NCBI GenBank assembly: GCA_030581615.1
Contig: JAKTTT010000029.1
Span: 62,001-126,000 of the forward strand
DNA length: 64,000 bases
DNA from: Alloascoidea africana
Lineage: Eukaryota > Ascomycota > Alloascoideomycetes > Alloascoideales > Alloascoideaceae
Direction of reading: 5' to 3'
The notes under the pieces: model-generated
Databases searched by the model: none
What the model was told of the DNA's origin: nothing
Seen by the model: the letters and a program-made list of their open reading frames with translations, nothing else
Translations under genes and position numbers: made by a program
Shown: piece by piece, positions 1 to 10,152 of the stretch
How the letters are laid out: each line of letters begins with the position of its first letter
Numbering within the stretch: the stretch's first letter is position 1

Positions 1-2131
1 CATCTGGTCCCGATATAGTCTGTTCAACGAGATTTATAGATAGTGGTTTTCCTGCTTTGGCCACTGGAGATAGTTTCGTCACGATTTCTTCCTGTGGTAG
101 TCTGATTGGGAGCAATCCGTTCTTAAATGAATTGTTGTAGAAAATGTCACCAAAAGAGGGTGCTATTATGGCACGGATTCCAAAATCTGCCAATGCCCAT
201 GGAGCGTGTTCTCGAGATGATCCACATCCGAAATTATCACCAGTAACAACCAAGATCTTTGCATTCCTCCATGGCTCAACGTTGAGAACGAAATCAGTCT
301 CTTCAACGTTGCCATTAGCATCTTTCTTAAATCGGAGTTCGTAAAACAGGCCCACACTCAGACCAGTGCGTTTGATTGTCTTCAAAAACTGTTTGGGAAT
401 GATTGCATCGGTATCAACATTCGCCTTGTCCAGGTTTGCGGAAATGCCCGTCTCGGTTCTAAAGATTGGAATTCCAGTTCCTTTGGATGCTGGGGCAGCC
501 TCTGTAGCAATCTCTGTCGCAGAGTCCTCGTTGTCTGCGACACGATCCGAGGGTGGAGCATCGTTAATGTTATCATCTGAAAGATCGCCATCATTATTGG
601 CTCTTCGCGAGCCACCCATTGGCCTCTTCTGTTCCTCTAGAATAGCCTCTTCGAGCTCAGTAGAAACCTCAACCTCAATTCTTGGGCTTGAAGGTTTCAG
701 GAATTGCCTAGCATCAGTCAAATGTCCGGTGATTGCGGCAGCTGCGGCCATGATTGGGCTGACCAAGTGGGTTCTACTTCTGTAACCCTGTCTTCCTTCA
801 AAATTTCTGTTCGAGGTGGACGCGCATCGCTCCAGAGGTTTTAGGATATCAGGGTTCATGCCCAGACACATGGAGCATCCAGCCTCACGCCATTCAAATC
901 CAGCTGCTTCAAAAATTTTGTTTAGTCCCTCTTTTTCTGCACGTCGTTTGACAAGGCCGGAACCGGGGACAACCATTGCTCTGACAATATTGGGAGCAAC
1001 TTTTCGATCTTTGACAATGGCCGCAGCGGCTCTAATATCTTCGATTCTCGAATTTGTACAAGATCCAATGAACACTTGATCGACTTGAATATCCGCAAGG
1101 GGAGTATTTGGTTCCAAACCCATATATTCGAGAGCTCGGATGATTCCAGCTTTCTTCACTGGGTCAGATTCGTCCTTGGGATCGGGGACGCGGCCATTGA
1201 TGGGCAGAGCATCCTGAGGTGAGGTACCCCAAGTTACAGTAGGAATGATATCTTCACCTTTTATGTAGACTTCGAGGTCGAATTTGGCACCAGGGTCTGA
1301 TTTCAGGGTTCTCCAGTACTGTACGGCTTTCTCCCATTCTTCACCATCTGGAGCCAAGGGTCGTCCTTTCAGATAGGCAAATGTTTTTTCATCTGGAGCA
1401 ATCATGCCTGCTCTGGCACCACCTTCAATTGCCATATTGCACATTGACATTCTTGCCTCAATAGACAAGTCTCGAATAGCCTCACCGCAAAACTCAATGA
1501 CACAGCCTGTTCCACCTGCGGTACCAATGGTTCCAATAATGTGGAGAATGAGGTCCTTGGAGGTGATACCAGGCGAAAGTTTCCCATCCACCTGGACCTT
1601 CATATTTTTCGATTTGGCCTGGATAATCGTCTGAGTGGCAAGGACATGCTCGACTTCCGAAGTACCAATTCCAAAAGCCAAAGCGCCAAAAGCTCCATGC
1701 GTCGAGGTATGTGAGTCACCACACACGACCGTAGTGCCAGGCAGAGTAAAGCCCTGCTCGGGGCCAACGACATGAACAATGCCCTGTCGTGAGTCATCGA
1801 GACCAAAATACCGAACACCAAAATCCTTGACATTTTCTTCGAGGGTGCTACACTGTAAACGGGAATCATCCTCTTTGATAAAGGAAGAAATATTTTTGTA
1901 TGTTTTCCTCGATGTTGTAGGAATGTTGTGATCCACAGTTGCAAGAGTACAATCGATTCTTCTCACTTTGCGACCGGCATTTTTCAGTCCTTCAAAGGCT
2001 TGTGGAGAAGTAACCTCGTGCACAAGATGTCTATCTATGAAGAGAAGATAAGAGCCGCTTTGATCTTTGTGAACAACGTGGTCGTGGAAGACCTTGTCGT
2101 ACAGAGTCTGGGGACTGTTGACGGACGGCAT
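1..2131 (-). CDS. LEU1: 3-isopropylmalate dehydratase (alpha-IPM isomerase), 3' end beyond window
   Basis: Isomerises 2-isopropylmalate to 3-isopropylmalate, the second committed step of leucine synthesis, in the cytosol. The minus frame is open from an ATG at 2129-2131 to the window edge (710 codons); the S. cerevisiae enzyme is about 779 residues, so roughly 70 C-terminal residues are missing only because the window ends. The first two thirds are the aconitase-type domain. Three [4Fe-4S] ligands are visible: Cys358 in GSCTNSR, and Cys419/Cys422 in [10 protein letters not shown]. After a charged linker (about residues 500-550) comes the swivel domain with [10 protein letters not shown] and [11 protein letters not shown], so the fungal fused LeuC-LeuD form is present. 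It diverges from YME1, and the shared intergenic region carries two Leu3-type palindromes. No frameshift seen. Identification is very secure. Confidence 0.97.
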   Translation of the reverse strand, partial: MPSVNSPQTLYDKVFHDHVVHKDQSGSYLLFIDRHLVHEVTSPQAFEGLKNAGRKVRRIDCTLATVDHNIPTTSRKTYKNISSFIKEDDSRLQCSTLEENVKDFGVRYFGLDDSRQGIVHVVGPEQGFTLPGTTVVCGDSHTSTHGAFGALAFGIGTSEVEHVLATQTIIQAKSKNMKVQVDGKLSPGITSKDLILHIIGTIGTAGGTGCVIEFCGEAIRDLSIEARMSMCNMAIEGGARAGMIAPDEKTFAYLKGRPLAPDGEEWEKAVQYWRTLKSDPGAKFDLEVYIKGEDIIPTVTWGTSPQDALPINGRVPDPKDESDPVKKAGIIRALEYMGLEPNTPLADIQVDQVFIGSCTNSRIEDIRAAAAIVKDRKVAPNIVRAMVVPGSGLVKRRAEKEGLNKIFEAAGFEWREAGCSMCLGMNPDILKPLERCASTSNRNFEGRQGYRSRTHLVSPIMAAAAAITGHLTDARQFLKPSSPRIEVEVSTELEEAILEEQKRPMGGSRRANNDGDLSDDNINDAPPSDRVADNEDSATEIATEAAPASKGTGIPIFRTETGISANLDKANVDTDAIIPKQFLKTIKRTGLSVGLFYELRFKKDANGNVEETDFVLNVEPWRNAKILVVTGDNFGCGSSREHAPWALADFGIRAIIAPSFGDIFYNNSFKNGLLPIRLPQEEIVTKLSPVAKAGKPLSINLVEQTISGPD

Positions 2132-2222
2132 GACTGGGGAACTGGGGAAATGCTAAAGATGGAAGATAAAGAAAGAAAAGAGAAGAGAATGGGCTTCTCG
2201 TCAAGGTTTTAAACGCTGCCGG

Positions 2223-2318
2223 ATGACTCGATTGCTCATTTCTGCTGCCGCCGGTACCGGCCCGGTGCCGGAGATGGCCAGCCAATCAGCGTGCGAGAAT
2301 TACTCACTGCCACACGTG
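2223..2318. promoter_or_regulatory. Other motifs in the LEU1-YME1 promoter: Gcn4-like, CCAAT, E-box
   Basis: Around the Leu3 sites lie a Gcn4 core (ATGACTC, 2223-2229), a CCAAT box (2282-2286, Hap2/3/5 type) and an E-box CACGTG (2313-2318, Cbf1/bHLH type). Gcn4 control of LEU1 and Hap control of a mitochondrial gene such as YME1 would both be plausible. These are short motifs that also occur by chance, so only the combination and position support them. Confidence 0.45.
2251..2271. promoter_or_regulatory. Two tandem Leu3-type CCGGNNCCGG palindromes
   Basis: CCGGTACCGG at 2251-2260 and CCGGTGCCGG at 2262-2271 both fit the Leu3 zinc-cluster consensus CCGG-NN-CCGG. The first is embedded in GCCGGTACCGGC, the classic UAS-LEU sequence. 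The centres are 11 bp apart, about one helical turn. They lie about 120-140 bp upstream of the LEU1 start, a normal activator position. Leu3 activates when 2-isopropylmalate, the substrate of the LEU1 enzyme, accumulates. Sites are seen; occupancy is inferred. Confidence 0.85.
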
Positions 2319-2499
2319 ATGCTCTGTTCCCTGTTTCGTACATACACCCACACACCTTTCTCTCTTTCTCTCTAGCACCACTGAGTACACCCGTACACCC
2401 AGTCAGTTGGATCTTCGCTCACCACTTTTGCTGCCCAGCGGAAACGCCATTGATGCCATCACGACATTGCTCACAGGCAGGTTGTACTCCTTGAGTCGA

Positions 2500-4593
2500 A
2501 TGAGACCCTTAATCCTACAAGCTTCGGCCGCAACGACAGCAGTTTCCTCTTTAGCTAGAAGAAACCTCCTGGGCGCCGTTGTTGCACGGGCGGGCGCGGC
2601 CCGTTTAGCCTCTTCCATTTCCAGATCTGTTCTGTCTGCCAAAGAGCTGGCGGCGAACCGAGATCCCCAGAATCCCAGGATTCAAGCCGATTTTTACAAG
2701 ACTCTGCTGGATGCCAACTATCCCCATATTGTCATTTCGCGATTCGAAACTCCCGGTATAGCCTCTTCCGCAGAGTGTCTACATTATTACTCCTCTGCGC
2801 TCAACTTGATTGGACAGCCAGAAAAAGCACAACAGATTTTACAAAGAACGTTGAACAGTGCTGAGGGTGCCGCCGCCAACAGCAGAATCAAAACGGGCTC
2901 TGCGGCTTCATCATCTGGTTCTACTGCCGGTGCGGCATCATCTAATGGATACATCCCGTATGGTACAAATACAGGGTCTAAGACGGATCCTATTTACGTT
3001 GTGGTTTCCGAGTCCGCTTGGGCCTCCGCTTCTCGTTGGATCAAGTACCTTATCCCGCTGGGCATTTTGTTGTACGCTGCTTCCAAAAGCCTCAACTTTC
3101 TTTCGGAATCCGGCACGATTCTCAAGGGTGGCGAAACAAACGAAAAGTACAAGGGTACAACAGAAAGCACAGTTCGGTTTTCGGACGTTCACGGCGTTGA
3201 TGAAGCAAGAAGTGAGTTGGAGGAAATTGTGGATTTCCTCAAAGACCCATCCAAATATACTGGTCTCGGTGGCAAGCTCCCGAAAGGTGTACTTTTGACT
3301 GGTCCTCCAGGTACTGGTAAAACCCTTTTGGCAAGAGCTGTAGCTGGAGAAGCCGGCGTTCCTTTCTTTTTCATGTCTGGATCCGAGTTTGATGAGTTGT
3401 ATGTTGGCGTGGGAGCCAAAAGAGTTCGAGAGCTGTTTGCTGCAGCCAGAGCAAAAGCGCCAGCTATTGTCTTTATTGATGAACTGGATGCAGTTGGAGG
3501 CAAGAGAAACCCCAAAGATCAGGCATATTCAAAACAGACATTGAACCAGCTCTTGGTGGAGTTGGACGGTTTTTCGCAAACCACTGGCATAATCATTATT
3601 GGAGCAACAAATTTCCCAGAAATGTTGGATAAGGCCTTGACTCGTCCCGGTCGATTCGACAAACTGGTTAATGTGGATCTTCCGGATGTTCGTGGTAGAA
3701 CAGCTATTTTGAAGCATCATATGAAGAATGTGGAGGTTTCTCCTTCTGTGGACCCAACCTTGATAGCCAGAGGCACTCCTGGGCTCTCTGGTGCCGAGTT
3801 GATGAATCTGGTAAACCAGGCTGCGATTTATGCCTCGCAACAAAATGCAGTTTGTGTGGACCTGAACCATTTGGAATGGGCAAAGGATAAGATTTTGATG
3901 GGGGCTGCAAGGAAAACAATGGTCATGACTGAGGCTTCTAGAATAGCTACAGCTTATCATGAAGCAGGGCATGCGGTTATGGCCATGTTTACTCCTGGTG
4001 CTGTATCTCTTTACAAGGCAACTATTCTTCCACGAGGTCGGGCTCTTGGTATAACTTTCCAACTTCCAGAGATGGATAAGATCGATACCACCAAGCGTGA
4101 GTGCATAGCACGTTTAGATGTTTCTATGGGAGGCAAAGTTGCAGAAGAGCTTATATACGGCAAGGATAATACTACTAGCGGTTGTGCTTCTGATCTCCAG
4201 AATGCGACCCATGTTGCGAGGGCCATGGTGACACAATACGGAATGTCTGAGAAGATTGGGCCTGTTCAATTAGCAGACGAATGGGATTCGTGGTCACCCA
4301 AGATTCGGGATCTTGCAGATCAGGAAGTGAGGGGACTATTGATAGAATCTGAGGAACGAACGAGGAAAGTTCTTAGAGAACAAAAGGTTGTGTTACAGCG
4401 GATAGCCAAAGGTCTTTTAGAGTACGAGACGTTAACGAGGGAAGAGATGGAGAAGTTGAGTCGTGGGGAAAGTCTTGACAAGGAGAAAGTGGTGACGAAT
4501 ACTGTTGTCAAGGGATCAGGGAATGAAGATGGGAGAACGGATATGATTGAAGATGGTACAGCACCTTCTTTCCCCGTCATGGCAGAATCATAA
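2500..4593 (+). CDS. YME1: Mitochondrial i-AAA protease Yme1 (FtsH-type zinc metalloprotease)
   Basis: ATP-driven inner-membrane protease whose catalytic domains face the intermembrane space; it degrades unassembled or damaged inner-membrane and IMS proteins. The protein has 697 residues (S. cerevisiae 747). Features in order: Arg/Ala-rich mitochondrial presequence; one membrane segment near residues 183-200; AAA module with Walker A GPPGTGKT from residue 268, Walker B IVFIDE at 323-328 and RPGRFD second-region arginines; M41 zinc site HEAGH from residue 487, with the distal Asp in [11 protein letters not shown]. The reading frame extends upstream to 2407 without an ATG, so the first in-frame ATG at 2500 is taken as the start. 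It is divergent from LEU1 and convergent with RPS26. Intact. Very sure of the family; i-AAA rather than m-AAA is judged from the single membrane segment. Confidence 0.95.
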   Translation: MRPLILQASAATTAVSSLARRNLLGAVVARAGAARLASSISRSVLSAKELAANRDPQNPRIQADFYKTLLDANYPHIVISRFETPGIASSAECLHYYSSALNLIGQPEKAQQILQRTLNSAEGAAANSRIKTGSAASSSGSTAGAASSNGYIPYGTNTGSKTDPIYVVVSESAWASASRWIKYLIPLGILLYAASKSLNFLSESGTILKGGETNEKYKGTTESTVRFSDVHGVDEARSELEEIVDFLKDPSKYTGLGGKLPKGVLLTGPPGTGKTLLARAVAGEAGVPFFFMSGSEFDELYVGVGAKRVRELFAAARAKAPAIVFIDELDAVGGKRNPKDQAYSKQTLNQLLVELDGFSQTTGIIIIGATNFPEMLDKALTRPGRFDKLVNVDLPDVRGRTAILKHHMKNVEVSPSVDPTLIARGTPGLSGAELMNLVNQAAIYASQQNAVCVDLNHLEWAKDKILMGAARKTMVMTEASRIATAYHEAGHAVMAMFTPGAVSLYKATILPRGRALGITFQLPEMDKIDTTKRECIARLDVSMGGKVAEELIYGKDNTTSGCASDLQNATHVARAMVTQYGMSEKIGPVQLADEWDSWSPKIRDLADQEVRGLLIESEERTRKVLREQKVVLQRIAKGLLEYETLTREEMEKLSRGESLDKEKVVTNTVVKGSGNEDGRTDMIEDGTAPSFPVMAES

Positions 4594-5086
4594 AATGAAA
4601 AATACCTTTTAAAGGATGAGATAATAGTTAAATGTTGTTAATTTTCTTGTTTTCTTAGTATCATAGCACTTGGCATAGCAAAAGATGAAAAAAAAAAAAA
4701 ATTATACCCCAATAAGAAAAGGCATATATCATTTAGTAGGAATTTTTCTACAATCACAATGTTTTTTTTTTTTGGGCTTTTCTTTTATTACAGTGTACAA
4801 AAGATACAGACTAATCACCATCGCTAACCAAAAGAGCCTTTAGCACACAGACCAGACCAGAACAGGAAAAAAAAAAGGTGCAAAATTTCATGATTCAATA
4901 TCCGATAGGTGAGCCAATTGCTCTACACATTTTCTTTGACAAATTCATTGTCTTCCTTTTGCATATTTTGTTTAATTTCGTTGTTGTCGATTGATATTTT
5001 CATTTTTTTATTTGTTTCTTCATTCTCACAAGTAGCAGCAGGTTTGTGTGTCATGATGCAGTAGTAACAAAACAATGATGAAGGTT
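4594..5086. other. Convergent 3' intergenic region, YME1/RPS26
   Basis: AT-rich spacer with long A and T runs (4687-4700, 4762-4774, 4866-4876) that suit the 3' ends of both flanking convergent transcripts. No ORF, RNA gene or repeat recognised. Confidence 0.6.
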
Positions 5087-5449
5087 TTAGTAGGCGGCTT
5101 TTGCAGCATCCTGAGGATTAATTTTTTTACCATCTCTGTTGTAACGGGCTCTAGGAGGAGGAGTTCTAACTTTTCTTCCCTCTCTTGAACGAACACGGAC
5201 AACTTTACTATGAATGGCACAACTGACACAGTAATGAATCTTGACGTATAGCTTTGGTAAAGCGTATTCTTGATAAACTGAAGCCTCACTCAAATCACGA
5301 ACTGCAGCGGCTTCAACCATATTTCTAATGTTGAAACGCTTGATGGCCTTGTCCTTGGGCACCATTCGGGCACAGTTGACACATCGGACACCGACAACGT
5401 GTCCTCTGCCCTTCTTGTTTCTTCCGTTGGAGGCTCTCTTCTTTGGCAT
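5087..5449 (-). CDS. RPS26: 40S ribosomal protein eS26
   Basis: Component of the small ribosomal subunit near the mRNA exit channel. 120 residues, the usual yeast length. The highly basic N-terminus ([16 protein letters not shown]) and the CxxC pairs Cys23/Cys26 and Cys74/Cys77, which form the zinc-binding core, identify the family. The ORF itself is uninterrupted. An acceptor (TTTTTAG) ends 8 bases before the ATG with an upstream branch-like TTAAC, and a GTATGT donor lies about 360 bases upstream, so a 5' UTR intron is likely (separate entry). Convergent with YME1. Confidence 0.97.
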   Translation of the reverse strand: MPKKRASNGRNKKGRGHVVGVRCVNCARMVPKDKAIKRFNIRNMVEAAAVRDLSEASVYQEYALPKLYVKIHYCVSCAIHSKVVRVRSREGRKVRTPPPRARYNRDGKKINPQDAAKAAY

Positions 5450-5457
5450 ATTTCAAA

Positions 5458-5818
5458 CTAAAAAGTGTGCGTGTGTGTTAATAATCTGTCACAACTTGTG
5501 GATTAAAGGCCTGGCCAGTTATGGAAACGGTAAAATCGGAGAAGAGAAGGCTGGATAGAGATTGCAAAAATGATAAATAAGCAAAGTTGGTGAAGTTCCC
5601 AGAGTCGTAATAGCTTCTTCTTTTCCATCAACTGTTCACAATGGGTTATTGCTGGTGGGGATAGTCTTCTTGGTCCTGAAAATAGAGGGCTAACAAGGTG
5701 CAACGGATTCTCTAAAACGCCGCAGTATCTTCTCTTCTCTCAATGTTTACCATCATCAAAACAAGTCCCAGTCTTAATCAATGTAGCTGTCGTTAGATCA
5801 GAGCAAAAAAAAACATAC
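5458..5818 (-). other. Probable intron in the RPS26 5' UTR
   Basis: On the minus strand a GTATGT donor starts at 5818. A branch-like ATTATTAAC and the acceptor TTTTTAG end at 5458, just before the RPS26 ATG at 5449. The intron would be about 361 bases. It moves the transcription start to about 5.85 kb and so puts the E-box cluster at 5.97-6.06 kb in a normal promoter position. I looked for a box C/D snoRNA inside: a TGATGA is present but no matching CTGA D box was seen. Inferred from splice signals only. Confidence 0.55.
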
Positions 5819-5973
5819 ATTCTATTCCTTGTTGAAGTTCACACAGAGTAAGAAACAGATTACACCTTGACAATATTTTGATATTCCCACAATAAAGGAC
5901 TGGTACTGTTATTACTCTGGGCTGTTTGTGGTCCAGCGTACATCAGGAACCGTGCCGCATTGGGAAGGTGCTG

Positions 5974-6061
5974 TTAGGGCTCGGACATCTCACGTGTAAC
6001 TCACGTGAACAATCAAGATGTTTTGTGATGTGTGTAGGGTAACCATATATGTGATCACGTG
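5974..6061. promoter_or_regulatory. Cluster of three CACGTG E-boxes with TTAGGG, probable RPS26 promoter
   Basis: CACGTG occurs at 5991-5996, 6002-6007 and 6056-6061, with TTAGGG at 5974-5979 and a related TAGGGT near 6035. In Candida-type yeasts ribosomal protein promoters combine Cbf1 (CACGTG) and Tbf1 (TTAGGG-like) sites instead of the Rap1 system of Saccharomyces. The position fits RPS26 if the 5' UTR intron is real. The cluster also lies about 1.1 kb upstream of the orphan gene at 7161. Confidence 0.55.
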
Positions 6062-7056
6062 CAGAAGAGAAAAATGGCTCTTTTGATCCGTTTCGTTGGT
6101 GTCCTTTGGGCATACTTGGTGCTTTATTTGTACAGAAAGCAGTTGAATTTCTACAATTTCAATTTCAATTTCAATTGCAAGACATGGGAAAGGACTAGAA
6201 GTTCCACATAGCCAATTGGCGATCCAGAAATCTAGATTTGCCTTTTTGTTTCGGTAAAGCACGTCACTAGTGGTGATATCCAGCACAGGCTGATGATGAT
6301 GATGAGGTCTATCTGTGAAACCATTCTAGGCTAGCAATGGACGCATGGAGCACCTGTGGTCGATTTTGATTGCCTAGGTTCGCCTAGCGGGTCCCATAGC
6401 CATAGTCATAGCCATAGCCATTTCCGCAGCCGCAGCCCCTACGTCTACGCTCTGCTTGCCCTTTCCATCGTAGCAGCACACAGCACGCGGCTAGACCGTG
6501 CTCTCGAGCCATCTACACAAAGTCCGAGCTAGACGCTGGGAGAACAGAGGACTTAGAGTCGAGAAGAGAAGAATCGAGCTCCCGGAAACCGCCGCGATCT
6601 GTTTTGTGGGGTACAATAATACACAAAATATTGCTCTCTAATTCTGGCACGGCTGGAAACGGTCTCGAATCGCAGTCACGTGTGCCTGTGCTTGTGCCTG
6701 TGCCCAGAGCCCCTGCTGTTTTGTTTTCGTCTGCTCTGGGGCACTCTGGCTCTGTTTCCAGCCAGCCAGATCCGGCGATAGCAAACGGGCCAGATGGAAC
6801 TTTAGTTAGTTGTTCGCTTGAGCGATTTCTCGCCCTCCAAACGGCCAGCCAGCTCGGCCAGCCAGCTCAGCCAGCTCAGCCAGCCCAGCACGTTTTCGGT
6901 GGCGGGTGGACGGATGGACGGCCGGGCGGGAGCACTGCAGTTTGCGGGAAGGCTGCATGGGCAAAATGCCTCACGCATCGCACTCAAAAATAGCTTTTCT
7001 CTTTTTGCTTTTTTCTTTTTCTGCGAGTCCTCGGCGGCTCATCGCCTGGGCCCGGG
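6062..7056. other. Long, repeat-rich promoter-like region upstream of the orphan gene
   Basis: About 1 kb without a convincing gene. It contains short tandem arrays: CATAGC-type units at about 6398-6422 followed by CCGCAG units, and CCAGCCAGCT-type units at 6843-6885. There is a further CACGTG at 6677-6682 and GC-rich blocks (6900-6945). ORFs here read through the low-complexity repeats and have no protein-like features. The layout resembles a large regulated promoter. Confidence 0.4.
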
Positions 7057-7064
7057 TATAAAAG
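7057..7064 (+). promoter_or_regulatory. TATA box of the orphan gene
   Basis: A textbook TATAAAAG in a GC-rich context, 97 bases upstream of the ATG at 7161. The intervening leader is T-rich with a CACAATGG start context. It suggests a strong, regulated promoter. Confidence 0.65.
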
Positions 7065-7160
7065 CCAGCTCAGAACCATCTATTATTCCTGCTCGCTGTT
7101 TACTGTTCACTGCTTGGTCATTTATTGCTTATTTATTGAATACTGTTTCTTATCTTCACA

Positions 7161-7493
7161 ATGGAAGCCCTCCGAATACAACAGATCCGCGAAAACGTCT
7201 ACATCCCCAGAGCCTCGCAGCAGGCCTCGAAGCCCGTCCCAGACACGATGCCAACCCTCATTCTGGAGGACAAGTGTCTCCATCACGATCTCCAAGGTCT
7301 ACATTACGGCGATCTGCATTCCAACTTTTGGTGGGAAAACGGATGTGCTAAGACAACCTCCGCTACTGCTGATGCGGCTCCAAGAACAAGCTCAATGCCT
7401 AAGGGACCCACTCCCACTGGTGAACCCAGATCTGCTTCTAGATCTTGTTCCCCCATTGGAAGGAAACTTGACGATGCTTATTACTACTAGAAA
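7161..7493 (+). CDS. Small orphan protein, 109-110 codons
   Basis: Not recognised. The ORF starts at an ATG in good context (CACAATGG), 97 bases after a perfect TATA box, and ends at a TAG by 7493. It encodes about 109 residues. The N-terminal half carries charged and aromatic stretches (HHDLQGLHYGDL, NFWWENG); the C-terminal half is Pro/Ser/Thr/Arg-rich (PTPTGEPRSASRS) and ends in DDAYYY. No signal peptide or membrane segment is visible. A short disordered tail with such a motif recalls small regulatory proteins, for instance of the ribonucleotide-reductase-inhibitor kind, but I see no sequence match that would justify that name. Other frames also have ORFs here, so the evidence rests on promoter and start context. 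Confidence 0.5.
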
Positions 7494-8238
7494 AGCTCCA
7501 TGATTTGAAAACTGGTTGGGATTTACAAAAAAAATTATACAAAATTGTTACGATCATTGCAGGGGGAAAAATATTATTATTACTTGGGAATTTCATAGAA
7601 CAAAACTTCACACAACGAGAAGGAAAAAAAGAAAAAGCCTTAATTGTTTGGGACGAAATATTAATAACTTGACTAACGAAACTGAAACAAAGAAAGAAAG
7701 AAAGAAAGAACTGAAAACATTTAGTGTCATAGCAATATGAGATTTGTTTTTCTATAGCAAGGGCCTTTTAGTTACAAGATTGCCTAATTGGACAGATGGA
7801 TTTTTCACTCAATCTGTCTATGCAGCTCTTGCATTTATTTGTCCCTTGCTTTTTGGATTTTTTTTTTTTCTCTTTTCTCCACGTTTTTAAAACCTGATGA
7901 CTCAGGTATACTAAACTTGACTAGACCTAAATTAGTTTGTAGAGTATCTTGTTTTTTTTTCCACCTCCGGTTTCGTTTGTTGGGAAGAAACAAACAGGAA
8001 GGTCTAAAACGTCTAGACTCTTGGGACGAAACCCCATAGATACCCCAGACCGTTCCAAAAAGCAATTGGAACTGATGATTCCATCTCAGTTGTATGTCTA
8101 CACCTTGATACCCCAATTCTGGATCCATCCTTTTCATCATACCCACAATCGACCTTGATTGATTGAACCTATATACCCAGACAATGGGATAGTCTTTAAT
8201 GAGCAACATATATACAAAAGAATGCTGTTTCCAACCAT
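7494..8238. other. Intergenic, convergent 3' region
   Basis: AT-rich sequence between the orphan gene and the AIM9 3' end. It holds a short (AAAG)n run at about 7691-7708 and T runs near 7860 and 7952. No gene recognised. Confidence 0.5.
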
Positions 8239-10152
8239 CTATTTATCCTCATAAAGCTTTGCGTATTCAAACCTGTAGTTACCATCCTCTCCTTCTTCAA
8301 TAATTCCTTGTTCTAACAAGGATTCAAACGTGTCTTGAGGAACCCATCCATCTGTAGGTCCAAATGGATCACGAGCAAGCTTTTCAGTCCATTGTTGAAT
8401 CTCGTTAGAATGCGCATCAAGCTCCTCTACAGAATACTCTGCTGGCAATTTTGAGTCTTCTGTCTTTGCTGGATCCAGATTGTAAATCGACCATCCGGCA
8501 GATAAGCCAATCAACTCATCTTTCAACTCAATGTACTGTTCGTCCTTTTTGATGCTGGAAGAGAGGAGCTCATAGGGTGATCTCAATTTCTTGATCAATG
8601 GTGAGGCTGCAGCAATCAACAACTGTTGGTTTCTGCTAAACTCCTTGTCAAACAAAAACTGGTTTCGAGTCCTTGTGAAAAGGTAAATGTAATGCTGTTT
8701 CTCCTGTTCTGACAATTTATCAAAGTCCTGGACGTCTCTTTGAAGATCAAAGATTTTCACACCTTGTGAGTAATTCACAAATTTCGGAGTTTGATGGTAC
8801 AGATATGGCTTTATAGTGGTTGATTCAAAATCAATCAAATATGGAACATTTGTATTCTTTTGAACGATAAAATTCATTGGATCAATGTCCGGATTGAAAA
8901 GTTTGGGTGCAAAAATGGAATGAAGCTTTGCCAATTCTCCAGATTGAAAGATTTTCTCATCCAGCAAGAAAGGTGCAACCTGTCTATATCTTTGTAAAGT
9001 ATCAAGAGCAGATGGATTTTGGTTGGCCGATTGTTGAATACGTTCAATTTCAATCGCAATTGTATCATCGATAAATTTAACTGTATCGGTCTTGTCCCAA
9101 GGTCCTCTCAAAGTGTCCACATTTGCAAGCCCCTGTTTGTTCCTCCAGTAAACTTGCTCGGTACTTTCACCAATTCTCCAACGATCCACCAACTTGTGGT
9201 TCGTCTCACCATCGTAAGGTAAATCGTTTTGAAGCCCAGATTCAACGTCTTCAGTAAAGTAAAGACTACCAAATTTGTTAAAAGTGGTTTCCAGTAAAAG
9301 GTTCAGTGCACCCATGACAGGCGAGAAAACTTTGCCCAATTCAGCCTCCACTTTTTCATTGTTTTCACCAGGATAAGCCATTGGATTCCATTGCTTCATT
9401 AAAAGGTCTCCTTCAATATCTTCCATCAACACAAAGGGCGCCCCAACTACATTATCTGTATCAACGCCATAACTGATAACCTTGGGAATCTTGACTTTCG
9501 AATCCGCATGTTTCAAAGAAAGAAAATCCATAGTGGCCACCTCCGATTGGATTCTTCTTTTGTATGCCTCTGCAGAGTAAAGACTCAGCCTATTGTAATA
9601 GGGTATTCTAAGAATGTAAGACTTGTCATTTGAAATGTTCAACTTGTAAATTCTATGGTGTTTGCCCTCATGAATACTGGCAATAGACCTAATCACCAGA
9701 TGCTCATTAGGATTCAAAATCCCAAAGGAATCCTTGGTAATGTTGTTTGGTAAAGTCACGGTATTGTCATCGTTTCGAATAGGTGCCGCTATTGAACCAT
9801 CGGGTCTATAATCCCTGAGATTCGACTCCAATGTTGTAAATAACTTGTTCACACCTTCAATTGAAAACTTGGTTGTTCGCTGCTCCCGCTCAACTTCATT
9901 GTTCACCAACCAAGTGCCCCAACTGTACTTGAAGAAACGATCACGTTGTGGATCATTCTCATCCGTCAACTTGGTGAATATTGCGTCCCCTGGAGTATTA
10001 TCTCCTTGTGAAGGAGGAGGTTTGACACCATCACTGAAAAATCTCAACGATCTGGTCAATTTGGGTGTCAAGCTCATGGTCCCAGGTACTACCAAACTGG
10101 ATCTGCATTTGAGAACCTGTCTCATTGAATTTCTAATTTGTCCGGAAAGCAT
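8239..10152 (-). CDS. AIM9: Mitochondrial Aim9-like protein, aminoglycoside-phosphotransferase/kinase fold
   Basis: Member of the fungal Aim9 family (altered inheritance of mitochondria), with an APH/protein-kinase-like fold; the substrate is not established. 637 residues from the ATG at 10150-10152 (S. cerevisiae 627). The N-terminus is basic and hydroxylated with few acids (MLSGQIRNSMRQVLKCRSS), as in a mitochondrial presequence. Kinase-like landmarks: a hinge-like segment FVLMEDIEGDLL, a catalytic-loop equivalent DIDPMNFIV near residue 423 and a metal-binding equivalent LIDFEST near 437. The frame extends to a TTG at 10182, but the ATG fits the presequence better. Intact. Confidence 0.88.
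   Translation of the reverse strand: MLSGQIRNSMRQVLKCRSSLVVPGTMSLTPKLTRSLRFFSDGVKPPPSQGDNTPGDAIFTKLTDENDPQRDRFFKYSWGTWLVNNEVEREQRTTKFSIEGVNKLFTTLESNLRDYRPDGSIAAPIRNDDNTVTLPNNITKDSFGILNPNEHLVIRSIASIHEGKHHRIYKLNISNDKSYILRIPYYNRLSLYSAEAYKRRIQSEVATMDFLSLKHADSKVKIPKVISYGVDTDNVVGAPFVLMEDIEGDLLMKQWNPMAYPGENNEKVEAELGKVFSPVMGALNLLLETTFNKFGSLYFTEDVESGLQNDLPYDGETNHKLVDRWRIGESTEQVYWRNKQGLANVDTLRGPWDKTDTVKFIDDTIAIEIERIQQSANQNPSALDTLQRYRQVAPFLLDEKIFQSGELAKLHSIFAPKLFNPDIDPMNFIVQKNTNVPYLIDFESTTIKPYLYHQTPKFVNYSQGVKIFDLQRDVQDFDKLSEQEKQHYIYLFTRTRNQFLFDKEFSRNQQLLIAAASPLIKKLRSPYELLSSSIKKDEQYIELKDELIGLSAGWSIYNLDPAKTEDSKLPAEYSVEELDAHSNEIQQWTEKLARDPFGPTDGWVPQDTFESLLEQGIIEEGEDGNYRFEYAKLYEDK

Noticed and set aside
2407-2499. 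YME1 start at 2407
   Set aside because: The codon is TTG; the first ATG in frame is at 2500 and gives a good presequence.
4895-4925. tRNA-like GGTGAGCCAATTGCTCTAC
   Set aside because: Resembles a D-arm, but no acceptor stem, anticodon arm or B box around it.
5503-5703. 66-codon ORF upstream of RPS26
   Set aside because: Lies inside the probable 5' UTR intron and has no recognisable features.
6604-7351. ORFs overlapping the CCAGCCAGCT array
   Set aside because: Open frames arise from the repeat; they overlap the TATA box of the orphan gene.
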